Shown: positions 23,634 to 31,984, counted from the stretch's first letter. The stretch: 35,683 nt of DNA from Ilyomonas limi (GCF_005233845.1 NZ_SZQL01000029.1:1-35683); one strand, 5' to 3'. The notes: generated by a model from the sequence alone, not told the origin. Numbers and translations: made by a program.

Positions 23634-24203
23634 TCAGCCCGTGTATTTGCCTCTGATCCTGCTGAAATAAGCTTCCGCAATATTCAGGTAACTGGCGATG
23701 TATTTGGCAGGCAAGCGCAGCATTATTTCCGGTTGAATTTCCATGAATTGCATATATCGTTCTGCTGCCGAATTAAGCGAAAGAATGCGTTGTCGTTTTT
23801 CGCTTTCCACATAATACCTCTCAAGCAGTACAGCACGATGGAGATTAAACTCCGGAAACTTATTGTATATATCCTGTAGTTCCTGATAAGTAACAGACCA
23901 GGTAATGCAATCTTCTAATGCCTGTATGTACTGATAGCTTTTAACCTGGCAAAGAAAACTTTCTACCGAGATAATGACATTACCAGCCTGCATAAACCAA
24001 ATACATATTTCCTGTGCCTCCTTATCGTAAAAACAACGTACTAAGCCAGATTCCAAAAAATGAATGCAATTGCTCACCTGCCCTGCCTGCAACAGGTAAG
24101 AGCGCTTTCTGAACGTATTTCTTTTGAGAATGCTTTGAAGATGGCTTTGCAATGCAGATGATAATGGTGCGATGCTGTTTAATAACTGAAGTAAGTTTTC
24201 CAT
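23634..24203 (-). CDS. Crp/Fnr-family transcriptional regulator
   Basis: A 189-residue cytoplasmic regulator. Residues about 20-115 form the cyclic-nucleotide-binding-like beta roll (KRSYLLQAGQVSNCIHFLESGLVRCFY, then EICIWFMQAGNVIISVESFL). The C-terminal part ends in a helix-turn-helix: MLRLPAKYIASYLNIAEAYFSRIR. This is the short Bacteroidetes Crp subgroup, whose ligands are mostly unknown. It lies upstream of the lipoprotein and tra genes in the same direction with a 91-base gap, and could control them; that is inferred from position. Confidence 0.85.
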   Translation of the reverse strand: MENLLQLLNSIAPLSSALQSHLQSILKRNTFRKRSYLLQAGQVSNCIHFLESGLVRCFYDKEAQEICIWFMQAGNVIISVESFLCQVKSYQYIQALEDCITWSVTYQELQDIYNKFPEFNLHRAVLLERYYVESEKRQRILSLNSAAERYMQFMEIQPEIMLRLPAKYIASYLNIAEAYFSRIRGKYTG

Positions 24204-24716
24204 ACAACATTATTTCCATGCTTTATAAAAGATAAGGGTAGGTTGATAGATTAAGCTTCCAGGATGGTGTCTGAAAATAGTGCTACTTATTATTTCTGTC
24301 CTGTAGTTTACCAAGTTTTTACATAGTATTTCCTGAGCTATCCACACTTTGTAAGATGCATCCGGAATATACCTTGTTTGTACCGGAAAGCAAATTAGTT
24401 ATTCCTCCTGATAAACAACCGCGTAGAACTACGTATAGACTGCGTAGTTCTACGCATTTTTACACGAACTATGCCCCTAAAGTGTTAAGTGATTATTCCA
24501 GTAAAAGATATACTAAGCAGATGAAGAACACTGTTAATACAATGGAGTGCATAATTTTTAAATTACTACGCTTAAAAGCCTTGTACCGTGATTTCCGGCT
24601 ATATAATCATAGCTTTTTAAATGTATAATAGGTGACCTGCTTAAAGGTTAGTAAACATGTTACCATGCGCCGCTTCTGCTATAAGGTATGGATGCAAGTA
24701 TCCGCTCTTTTGCTGT
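24204..24716. other. Gene-free stretch holding a tandem dyad
   Basis: No gene is supported on either strand. The only structured item is the double dyad at 24421-24455, described separately. The remainder is A/T-rich without a clear promoter. Confidence 0.5.
24421..24455. promoter_or_regulatory. Two 12-bp dyads spaced 21 bp apart, probable operator
   Basis: CGTAGAACTACG (24422-24433) and CGTAGTTCTACG (24443-24454) are each inverted repeats with a 2-base centre, and they are also complements of each other. The wider arms GCGTAGAACTACG and CGTAGTTCTACGC form a perfect 13-bp inverted repeat with a 9-base gap. Dyad centres are 21 bp apart, two helical turns, which fits cooperative binding of two dimers on one face. 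The matching regulator is not identified. A strong RNA hairpin is the alternative reading. Confidence 0.5.
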
Positions 24717-25001
24717 TCAGTCATAGGCTGTAAAACTTTCATACCACTTGCAAGCTGTTACCGAAATTAACTGATCCAAATTTATTGAATCATACATGTG
24801 CATTAAGGAATCTTTGTTTTCCGGTGTGTACCTGTTTAATGCTGTAGCTACTTTTTGTTGTTGTGCATTTATAGAAATAACAGCTATAAGAAATAGAATT
24901 GCAAATTTTGCCTTTATTGTATCATTGTGGTAAGGGTTAGTATAGAAAACTGCTGTGGCTCTAATGAAGAAAGTTTGATAAACATCACAGCGATAATACA
25001 T
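24717..25001 (-). CDS. Doubtful small secreted-type ORF overlapping its upstream neighbour
   Basis: The frame of 94 codons has a secretion-signal-like stretch in its middle (KFAILFLIAVISINAQ) followed by QQQKVATALNRYTPENKDSLMHMYDS. The only ATG, at 25001, adds 26 irregular residues that lie inside the preceding gene; no ATG stands near the signal-like part. Either a non-ATG start is used near 24912, or this is the remains of a longer secreted protein. The function is unknown. Confidence 0.25.
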   Translation of the reverse strand: MYYRCDVYQTFFIRATAVFYTNPYHNDTIKAKFAILFLIAVISINAQQQKVATALNRYTPENKDSLMHMYDSINLDQLISVTACKWYESFTAYD

Positions 25002-25678
25002 GCCAAAACAAATATTGAGACTATGGATGTTCTTTTGGTTTTACTATCTGCATTTTTATTGCTTCTAAGTTTTACTATGCCCCAAACCATAAAAACAATT
25101 AAGGATGCGCCGGTTATTGTAACTAAGACTTTATCTATAGTAGTATAAAGGCACACCATTAATCCAATTAAAATTAAGGAAAGTACACTTCGGTATCTGT
25201 TCAATACCGAATCAGAGGATACCCTTGTAAAGGGTTTGATTTCCTGAAGCAATGTTTCGATCCGTTCATATTTCTCTATCTGTTTAGGTACAATAATCAC
25301 ATCAGAAGCTTTTTTTCCTTTGATCAGGATAGTATTATTAGGTGATTTTGCAATTTCACTGATTTCATTATAGTATAAGGAAATAGTAGGCGTATTTGAT
25401 TGTTCTCTGGTAATCAGGTTATTGCCAATAGTTAGCGTATAACTTTCAAGCAACTTCTTTTGCCTGTTTATGCCTTTATATAATCCTATAGCTAAACCAA
25501 TCAGTACGGTTACAATTACATAAGGCAGAATACCTACATCATCCACATCATTTGAGTTACTGCTTACACTGATATACATACCTGTTGCACCTGCCAATAG
25601 CATTACAGGGATAGTGCGCATGATAGCTTTATTACTTATATCCCTAAAACCTTTCAACTCTATTTTGAATTGTTGCAT
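24914..25678 (-). CDS. Membrane protein with a PH-like cytoplasmic domain
   Basis: A 254-residue protein of no named family. Membrane segments lie at about 20-38, 50-68, 162-180, 183-200 and 220-240. Between segments two and three is a beta-rich soluble domain (YTLTIGNNLITREQSNTPTISLYYNEISEIAKSPNNTILIKGK) of about 90 residues, which looks like the bacterial PH-type (YcxB-like) domains found between paired membrane helices. It is followed by a possible secreted ORF and preceded by another small membrane protein. The function is not known. Confidence 0.6.
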   Translation of the reverse strand: MQQFKIELKGFRDISNKAIMRTIPVMLLAGATGMYISVSSNSNDVDDVGILPYVIVTVLIGLAIGLYKGINRQKKLLESYTLTIGNNLITREQSNTPTISLYYNEISEIAKSPNNTILIKGKKASDVIIVPKQIEKYERIETLLQEIKPFTRVSSDSVLNRYRSVLSLILIGLMVCLYTTIDKVLVTITGASLIVFMVWGIVKLRSNKNADSKTKRTSIVSIFVLACIIAVMFIKLSSLEPQQFSILTLTTMIQ

Positions 25679-25739
25679 GGTTTGATCGTTAAAATTAATT
25701 TGTTGTTTTCCCCATTATATGTATACTTTACTACTTGTA

Positions 25740-26135
25740 CTAATTAGCTATTAATTGTCCAACATACCCAAAGGCAATTGAAAATATTACCTTCAACAAC
25801 ATTACTGCGTGTATAGTGAATTGCGTATGTTCATCTTCAGCAATGCTGGTACTTGCTTTTACCTTCTTTGAAAAGAACCATCCGATTAGTGCATCAATAC
25901 AGCCATATATTGCATTGCACAACGGTATCATAAACAAAGTGCTTACTCCTGTAAGCAGGAAACCAGTTAAGGTATAGATAACAATAGAAAGCAGTAGTAA
26001 GTATTGAAATCTGAAGTTGAACTTTCCGGATGCCATTGCACCAGCAACATTCATTACAGTAATCAGGAATATCCCTGTATATAAACAAAATTGCACACTC
26101 AGTTTTGGTTTATGCTGCAATGATACATTAAGCAC
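25740..26135 (-). CDS. Small four-TM membrane protein
   Basis: A 131-residue protein with hydrophobic segments at about 12-33, 43-60, 63-88 and 108-128 and a charged loop near 89-106 (KKVKASTSIAEDEHTQ). No family is recognised. The reading frame has protein-like composition, and the spacing to neighbours is natural for a separate gene. Confidence 0.5.
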   Translation of the reverse strand: MLNVSLQHKPKLSVQFCLYTGIFLITVMNVAGAMASGKFNFRFQYLLLLSIVIYTLTGFLLTGVSTLFMIPLCNAIYGCIDALIGWFFSKKVKASTSIAEDEHTQFTIHAVMLLKVIFSIAFGYVGQLIAN

Positions 26136-26335
26136 ATAACACAGGTGGTTATATTCAGATTAAATATATGTTTACTATAAATAAAACATAAATGGCTGAT
26201 TGCCGGAATGAAGCTTTCCTTGTATTTATAGACCTCACTTTCCGGTTAAGTATGAGAAGTATAGGTAACCCGGAATTAAGTCAAGGATGGGCAGTCTTAG
26301 AGGCAATTAAGGTAGCCGTTAGGAAGCTGAATTTA

Positions 26336-26656
26336 TTATTGCGCTTGTACCATCTGGTTTAAAATAAAATCTTTCATCACCACTGTATTATCAAAAAGAT
26401 AATCAGCAGCAGAAGTGCTTTGATCCTTCCAAAGAATATAGCACATGATCAATAGCGTTATAATAATGCTTACTACCGAAACTTGTAATATCCGCTTCTG
26501 GCTTTGCAAAGAAGTGCGATTTGATTCATCCTGCATTTTCTTTCTATATTCATACATCAGTTCTTTTTGCAACAGCATTAAGATTCTTAATGAATCATTT
26601 TCAATATTGATTGGTTCATCCCCTTTCTTTGTTAAAGAACTGAAATTTGCAGGCAT
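26336..26656 (-). CDS. Small one-TM protein with N-terminal coiled-coil-like part
   Basis: A 106-residue protein. Residues 20-55 are helical and charged (LRILMLLQKELMYEYRKKMQDE), residues about 58-76 form one membrane segment (VSVVSIIITLLIMCYILW), and the tail is short and polar. No family is recognised; a membrane-anchoring or sensor-accessory role cannot be separated. Confidence 0.45.
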   Translation of the reverse strand: MPANFSSLTKKGDEPINIENDSLRILMLLQKELMYEYRKKMQDESNRTSLQSQKRILQVSVVSIIITLLIMCYILWKDQSTSAADYLFDNTVVMKDFILNQMVQAQ

Positions 26657-27080
26657 AGTGGGTAATTAGCGGGTAAAAGTACTAAAAGGATTAGCCTTTA
26701 GCTAAGTATTTGTGCAAAATATTTATTAACAGCTTACGTAATCTTAATTTCAATAAAGGACTTTTTGCACATTTATCTTTATTGGTGCAGATCATTTTGC
26801 ATAGGCTAATACAGCCGGTTTTCATGCTGGTAAGTTATATTCCCCCTGTCTGTGAATAAGCCAAATTTAACCGCAAATCATGCGGGTATGTATTTGTTCT
26901 TATACTCTCTTTCTCATTTCCATGTGGCTGTATTTTATTTTGAAATGGAATCGGTTTAAATTATCCTTTTAGAACAAATACGCTATAACGCATTTTTTAA
27001 ATAAGCCAATTATGCTGATATGGATTCTTGTGACATCCAACTACATACCAGTTGAGACAAGATAGCCTTAAAATAAATTA

Positions 27081-27110
27081 AGCAGCCTTAAAAGCTGCTC
27101 CTTATATTTT
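27081..27110 (+). other. Hairpin 1 of a series (terminator-like)
   Basis: AGCAGC (27081-27086) and GCTGCT (27094-27099) pair around a 7-base loop, followed by CCTTATATTTTTAC. This is a weak terminator-like structure on the plus strand. Confidence 0.4.
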
Positions 27111-27153
27111 TACTATAACAATGTATGCATAACGCATATATTAGGGTTTATCC

Positions 27154-27185
27154 GGCTCTTGTTTATACAAGGGCCTTTTTATTTT
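27154..27185 (+). terminator. Hairpin 2: strong intrinsic terminator
   Basis: GGCTCTTG (27154-27161) and CAAGGGCC (27168-27175) form an 8-bp stem with one G-T pair and loop TTTATA, followed by TTTTTATTTT. No plus-strand coding region precedes it. Confidence 0.65.
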
Positions 27186-27269
27186 GGTGTACTCCCACAT
27201 AAAATCCCTAAATCAAAATACTTACCGGAAAGCTATATAATAATTAGAACCAGCATGTAAAATAATAAA

Positions 27270-27289
27270 GCCTCTGTAAAGACAGAGGC
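27270..27289. terminator. Hairpin 3: bidirectional terminator-like stem
   Basis: GCCTCTG (27270-27276) and CAGAGGC (27283-27289) pair perfectly with loop TAAAGA. On the minus strand the stem is followed by TTTATTATTTT; on the plus strand by AGCTTTTC. Confidence 0.55.
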
Positions 27290-27413
27290 AGCTTTTCAAT
27301 CCAAAACTCTCAAAAAATAAAAAGGTATTTGGAACTATTTACCAATCTACCTGGTATCACAATAGATGGATTTCTATACTCGTTATTAAATGGACTTGAT
27401 ATTTTGAAATTAA

Positions 27414-27443
27414 GCTCTCCTGTTTCTACAGGAGCAGCTTTTT
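27414..27443 (+). terminator. Hairpin 4: intrinsic terminator
   Basis: CTCCTG (27417-27422) and CAGGAG (27429-27434) pair with loop TTTCTA; the outer GCT/AGC pair (27414-27416, 27436-27438) extends the stem past one bulged base. TTTTTAACTTT follows on the plus strand. Confidence 0.6.
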
Positions 27444-27490
27444 AACTTTATACTCGGCTATAACCGGCTGTATTTTACAGAATAGTCTTT

Positions 27491-27697
27491 TTAATCTGAT
27501 TCCCAGTTGGTAAGCTGATAATAACAAGGCTTCGTCTGTGAACCAATCTTCTGAACCATCATAGTGAAAGCTGCATACAGTAAGAAAGCGCCAGTAATTA
27601 ATGGAATAATGATGATTAGTCCAATGGGGTGCTCCAGGCATAGTAGCGTCAAGAACTTGGTATAGTGCCTAAATATGTTTGCAGCCAAGTATGTCAT
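27491..27697 (-). CDS. Possible small membrane protein
   Basis: A 68-residue frame with one or two hydrophobic segments (LTLLCLEHPIGLIIIIPLITGAFLLYAAFTMM, about 17-48) and a polar tail. No family or ribosome binding site supports it strongly. It may be a real small membrane protein or chance. Confidence 0.3.
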   Translation of the reverse strand: MTYLAANIFRHYTKFLTLLCLEHPIGLIIIIPLITGAFLLYAAFTMMVQKIGSQTKPCYYQLTNWESD

Positions 27698-28321
27698 TGC
27701 TATTCTTTTATGCTAATGTAAAGTACAAGATAGACAAAAAGGACATAAGATATTTATTTTTTTAAATATATTTCCGGATTGTAGATAGCTGACTACTTTA
27801 CCCTGTAAGCCTTAGATGTCTTATAAGCATAGCCAACCCTGTTCTACTCAAACCGGCTTACACACTTCAGAGTACAAAGAATGCTTGCACTATTATGTGG
27901 TGTTTGCTTAAGCAGTACTGCATTGCCTGCATACTGGCATTATGCTCTTCTGAAAGTATAGCTTCTGAGAAAACTCTGTCAGATTTTCCACTGCATCGCT
28001 AAGTGCGACATCCAGCTAGGTGTTGATCTGCTGTCATGTCTGTTTTATCTTCCTGATATAGCCATCCTGCTGTTCAATATAGAAGAAAGTAAACCTTTCC
28101 GTGAGACATGTCATTATATAACCAGAACCAGCACTTCGATTAATTATGCTTAAAATATCAATAGTTAAATACGTTCTTACAGATGGAATCAAACTAACCC
28201 ACAAGGCTATTGCACCGCATTCAAGATAGTTCGATATATCGTCTGATTCCTTACAGCGATAAGCTATAATTACAAAATAACTTACCTTTTTTACAGTTTT
28301 TAAGCAAAATGCGACTCTGTA
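27698..28321. other. Gene-free stretch
   Basis: Short open frames occur on both strands but each is quickly interrupted, and none showed a recognisable family. I see no clear repeat or promoter. It may hold a badly decayed gene. Confidence 0.4.
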
Positions 28322-29896
28322 TTAAACGGGCAGGTAAATAGTAAAGACAGCGCCATTATCATTATGTACTGTTATAGTGCCACAGTGTGCTATTACAAAC
28401 TGCTTTACGATTGCCAGTCCCAATCCGGTACCATTTACTGTAGCTCTGGTTACAAAAGGCTCAAATAACGTTTTAAGCATATCCTCCGGTATGCCGGGAC
28501 CACTGTCACGTACCACTATTCTCATCTGGTTGTTAGCTATGTCATTCTCTGCAGTTATGCTAATGAAGGCATTCTGTTTTCCCCTTTGATCTAAAATATT
28601 AATTGCATTGTTTACGAGATTTGCAATGCAGCGTTTCAGTTTACTTTCATCGCCTTGTATAATCAGTGTGTCGGGAACATTTTGCTCAATGGTTACATGC
28701 GGTATATTGCGACCTGTAACAGTTAATTTCACCACATTGTTTATTACATCACTGATGTTTACGGATTCCTTCCGTATTGGTGCTTCCTTTATAAAGGCAA
28801 GGAAATCATCAAAAATTTCGGAAGCTTGCTTTGCACAGTCTTCCATGATGTCCACCCATTCACTTTTTACATTGTCTTCACGCATCATATCGGTAATCAT
28901 CATCAGGCTTTTGATTGGTGGGCGCAAGTCATGCATCACCATACCGATAGCGTTGCCTACCGCAGACAGCTTCTCTTTCTGCAGCAGCTTTTCGGTTAGT
29001 TCTGCATTGACAATGGCTTGTGCAGCATTCTGTACAAATAGCTTAAGCAAATACATTTTTTCTGTCTTTAACCTGCCTGGATCTTTCAGCAGGGCAAATA
29101 CAGAATAGTTGTTCATTCGCGCCAGCACCATATCATCAAACTGCACTACTTCTTCAGGAGCTATATGTGCATTTTTTACCCGGCTTATTAACACCTCCAT
29201 ATTTACCTTCTCTTCAATAGCACCGGTGGAGATTAGTTTTTCATACCCGAAGTCATCATCCAGTTTGCCCAGCAGTGCCATATCAGTATCTACGCTATTC
29301 GCTACCTGGTACAGTATATTCTGTAATAAAGAGGTTAGCTGGTATTTGTTTAGACCAATAGATGAAATAGAGGCTATCAAGTCTTCCAAGTTGCGCAGCC
29401 GGCTATAATCGGTAACTGCTTTGGTAGCCAGTTGGATAATCTCTTCCGAGGCATAAGGCTTACAGTGATAGCCCACATTCTGCCCTGCTTTATCTATAAT
29501 TTCTGCTATTGAACGATCGCTATAAGCAGTAATAAAAATGATTTCTGCTTTGGTATCGTATTTTCTTATCTGCATAGCTGTTTCCAATCCATCCCATCCG
29601 GGCATGCGCATGTCCAGGAAGATAACAGCATAAGGCTCATTGTTTGCAAGTGCTTCTTTAACGTGTTGTAACCCTTGTTTACCATTACTGGCTTTATCTA
29701 CCATAAACTCGGGAAGGTTACTGGTGTGGGGAGTCAAAACCGGCTGAGGTGTGTCAAACAATATGTTGGAAGCTATCAGCATAGCATCATCATCTTCTTC
29801 TGCAGCATATTTATGCGGCATCAGGATTTCTTCGATATTATCCCTTACCATTTCCTCATCGTCTATCACCAGCACGCGGGTATTCACATGTTTCAT
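28322..29896 (-). CDS. Hybrid response regulator / histidine kinase
   Basis: A 524-residue cytoplasmic signalling protein. Residues 5-165 are a receiver domain: acidic pocket Asp12/Asp13, phosphoacceptor Asp95 (FLDMRMPGWDG), Thr123 and Lys146 (CKPY). Between its first helix and second strand is an unusual insert of about 33 residues (30-63, EEDDDAMLIAS to TPHTSNLPEF). Residues 170-300 look like a GAF-type domain. The kinase part has the H box MVMHDLRPPIKSL with His322, N box NLVNNAINI (426-434), DSGPG (464-468) and GTGLGL (489-494). There is no DNA-binding output. It lies 40 bases after the other kinase gene and is probably its phosphorelay partner. Confidence 0.9.
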   Translation of the reverse strand: MKHVNTRVLVIDDEEMVRDNIEEILMPHKYAAEEDDDAMLIASNILFDTPQPVLTPHTSNLPEFMVDKASNGKQGLQHVKEALANNEPYAVIFLDMRMPGWDGLETAMQIRKYDTKAEIIFITAYSDRSIAEIIDKAGQNVGYHCKPYASEEIIQLATKAVTDYSRLRNLEDLIASISSIGLNKYQLTSLLQNILYQVANSVDTDMALLGKLDDDFGYEKLISTGAIEEKVNMEVLISRVKNAHIAPEEVVQFDDMVLARMNNYSVFALLKDPGRLKTEKMYLLKLFVQNAAQAIVNAELTEKLLQKEKLSAVGNAIGMVMHDLRPPIKSLMMITDMMREDNVKSEWVDIMEDCAKQASEIFDDFLAFIKEAPIRKESVNISDVINNVVKLTVTGRNIPHVTIEQNVPDTLIIQGDESKLKRCIANLVNNAINILDQRGKQNAFISITAENDIANNQMRIVVRDSGPGIPEDMLKTLFEPFVTRATVNGTGLGLAIVKQFVIAHCGTITVHNDNGAVFTIYLPV

Positions 29897-29936
29897 TGTA
29901 GAGATTATTATTTATTTCAAAAAGGAGAACAATTGT

Positions 29937-31160
29937 TTATTGCTGAAATCGGATATGTGTTACAGCGCCCTTTCCCAATCCATCGCTATTCATTTGAATA
30001 GTTCCTGCATGCGCTTCTATAATCTGTTTGCAATTATACAAGCCAAGCCCGGTACCGGTGTGTTTGGTTGTAAAACCACGCTGAAAAAAATGAATGGCTG
30101 ATCCGGCTTCAAAACCTTTGCCGCTGTCTTTTATCTTTAGATCTATTGTATTTTCATTGCCCTCCAGCTGTATATCTATTTTCTTTTCAGTTGCTTCTGC
30201 GTCTATGGCTTCCATGCTGTTTTTGAGCAGGTTGAGGATTACCTGCATCAGCTTGGTACGATCTCCTTTTATAACAGGCATATTATTGCCGTCTGCATAG
30301 AGATTTACTTGTATATTCTTTTTATCGAATGCAACACACGACATCGATATACAGTCGTCTATTACCTGCTTTAACTTCACCGCTTTGCGCCCCTGCGCCT
30401 CATGCCCTACTACATACTGCCGCTGAATTGTTAATATTTCCTGTATATGGCTGATAATGCCTAATTGCTCATCTACTGCTTTACGTAACTCTTCCTTGTA
30501 TGCTCTTTCACTTTTGGCAATACCTTCCAGAAGCGTAGCAAGTGCCTTTGCTTTATCGGCGCCTAAAGCGGTTTCTAACTGCTGCTGCATATAGTTTATG
30601 AACAGACTTACATTATTCAGGCTGTCTCCTTTTTGTTTATCAAGTAACCGGTTTACCCTGTTTAGGTAAGTACCAAAACCCACCACTGCATTACCTATAT
30701 CATGCAGTACTTCTGAAGCTATCTCATATTTGCCTTGTGCTATTGCTTTTTCAAGCTCTGATTGCTGCATAGCTTTTTCCTGCCGATGCTTCTCCGTATT
30801 GTCTTCCAACGCGACAATAAAACAATCATCCATCACCTTGGAGACAGTAATCTTAAAGCATTTTTCTGCTGTATTTTCCTGTTGCGATAAGTTAAAAACA
30901 ATATCTTTTATAAAAATTAGTCCGGATAATGATTGAAAATGATGTATTTGCTCTGCAATCCTTGTATCTATCTGGTTCAGCACATCGTATATGTGAACAC
31001 TCTTACAGCAATATGCCTGCTGTAATTGAGAGAGAAAAATGTTTCCGCTCTTGTTCATATTCAATATCTCTCCGGATAGCGTTATTTCTATCAGTCCAAT
31101 AGGAGCGTTTAAAAATATAAGGTTTGATTTCTCGATTGAACCGTTGAATTGGGTGTGCAT
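29937..31160 (-). CDS. PAS-type sensor histidine kinase
   Basis: A 407-residue cytoplasmic kinase without membrane segments. Residues about 10-125 form a PAS-like domain (FLNAPIGLIEITLSGEILNMNKSGN at its start, VALEDNTEKHRQEKA at its end). The H box is ASEVLHDIGNAVVGFGTYL with His153, an H-D-x-x-N type. The ATPase domain has NLLKNSMEAID (310-320), DSGKGF (345-350) and GTGLGL (369-374). The gene precedes the hybrid response regulator-kinase by 40 bases. No ligand for the PAS domain can be named. Confidence 0.9.
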   Translation of the reverse strand: MHTQFNGSIEKSNLIFLNAPIGLIEITLSGEILNMNKSGNIFLSQLQQAYCCKSVHIYDVLNQIDTRIAEQIHHFQSLSGLIFIKDIVFNLSQQENTAEKCFKITVSKVMDDCFIVALEDNTEKHRQEKAMQQSELEKAIAQGKYEIASEVLHDIGNAVVGFGTYLNRVNRLLDKQKGDSLNNVSLFINYMQQQLETALGADKAKALATLLEGIAKSERAYKEELRKAVDEQLGIISHIQEILTIQRQYVVGHEAQGRKAVKLKQVIDDCISMSCVAFDKKNIQVNLYADGNNMPVIKGDRTKLMQVILNLLKNSMEAIDAEATEKKIDIQLEGNENTIDLKIKDSGKGFEAGSAIHFFQRGFTTKHTGTGLGLYNCKQIIEAHAGTIQMNSDGLGKGAVTHIRFQQ

Positions 31161-31484
31161 GAAATATTGGATTAATTAATGTTGTGCCATGTAATGCGCT
31201 CAGCACTTTGTAAACTAGAACAAAAGTATTTTAAATAGCAGGAGCCGATATGTTAGATTCATTAGGTTTTGCTTAAAATATGATTGATAAATATCTAAAG
31301 ATGAGCAGTAAGACCACCTACTTTATGTCACTGCTGGTAGTGTCAGAAGAGAAAATAAAGTAGCTCGCACCATCAGACAAGCAATAGTCTTTCACTATAG
31401 CCAACCATCAATTACCACTCAGTAGCAGCTAAGACATAGAAAACAGAGTGCAATATTTTAATAGCTGCTTTATTGACTGTGCTT
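31161..31484. other. Gene-free stretch upstream of the kinase operon
   Basis: This divergent spacer between the kinase operon and the small plus-strand peptide gene holds no supported gene. The kinase promoter probably lies at its left end, but I could not pick a convincing element. Confidence 0.4.
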
Positions 31485-31492
31485 TATCTTTG
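31485..31492 (+). promoter_or_regulatory. Bacteroidetes -7 element before the 58-residue ORF
   Basis: TATCTTTG matches the TAnnTTTG consensus and lies 31 bases before the ATG at 31524. A matching -33 TTTG at the usual distance is not seen. Confidence 0.4.
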
Positions 31493-31523
31493 AAATGAAC
31501 CAATATCTTAAACTCCCCTGCCT

Positions 31524-31700
31524 ATGAAATCCCTTGCGCTGCACATTGTGTATCCAATAGCCGTATTAACAGCTCTAACTTTTTTTATGCTGTTTATCTT
31601 ATGGATTCAGCTTTTCCCGCTTCGCCATAAAGTAAAGCAGAGGAGAAAGGGCATCAAGCCTGTACATTTTTCCGGGCTTCATGACAGGAATTTAAATTGA
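31524..31700 (+). CDS. 58-residue single-pass membrane peptide
   Basis: MKSLALHIVYPIAVLTALTF opens a short frame with one membrane segment (about 5-31, ending FILWIQLF), followed by a very basic tail (HKVKQRRKGIKP). It is one of few plus-strand genes here and is preceded by a TAnnTTTG element at a plausible distance. Membrane-anchored peptides of this shape are often accessory subunits or toxins, but no family is recognised. Confidence 0.45.
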   Translation: MKSLALHIVYPIAVLTALTFFMLFILWIQLFPLRHKVKQRRKGIKPVHFSGLHDRNLN

Positions 31701-31745
31701 GTTGCCAATTTTAAGTTTGTGTTTCTACAGGGTTATTTGCTGTTA

Positions 31746-31984
31746 TTAGTATTGATTTATGAAGTCCTGGTAATTAGAATTGCATTCAACTAATTTTATA
31801 TAAGGCTCCATTGATTGAAATTGTGCTTTAATGTTAGTTAAATCATCAAAAGCGATATTTCTGATGACATCCATATAACCGGCATAATTACTCAAAATCT
31901 TTTCTTTGATTCAAACTGCTGCTGCTTATCCATAGCTTGCCTTTGAGAACAATCAACAATAAAAATGCCTGTTTCTCTATGCAT
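31746..31984 (-). pseudogene. Frameshifted small gene of unknown family
   Basis: AGGAG stands a few bases before an ATG at 31984. The frame reads MHRETGIFIVDCSQRQAMDK then QQQFESKK and runs into a stop; a one-base shift within the AAAGAAAAG tract restores a protein-like sequence, KILSNYAGYMDVIRNIAFDD, continuing to NSNYQDFINQY and a stop at 31746. The good ribosome binding site and coherent halves suggest a real gene of about 79 codons broken by one base. Programmed frameshifting in the A-rich tract or a sequencing error are alternatives. Confidence 0.4.

Larger units (their letters stand above)
26657..27490. other. Gene-free stretch with an inverted repeat and four hairpins
   Basis: No convincing protein gene. 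It contains an 11-base inverted repeat (26890-26900 with 26971-26981) and four hairpins between 27081 and 27438, listed separately. The concentration of terminator-like structures suggests small RNAs rather than proteins. Confidence 0.45.

Noticed and set aside
24356-24628. 90-codon plus-strand frame across the tandem dyad
   Set aside because: The sequence is irregular, has no recognisable domain, and the palindromes explain part of its text.
27426-27641. 71-codon minus-strand frame
   Set aside because: It runs through the terminator hairpin at 27414-27443 and overlaps a slightly better membrane-type frame.
28608-29108. 166-codon plus-strand frame opposite the hybrid kinase
   Set aside because: It is antisense to conserved kinase motifs, with Ser/Thr/Ile-rich composition typical of a shadow frame.
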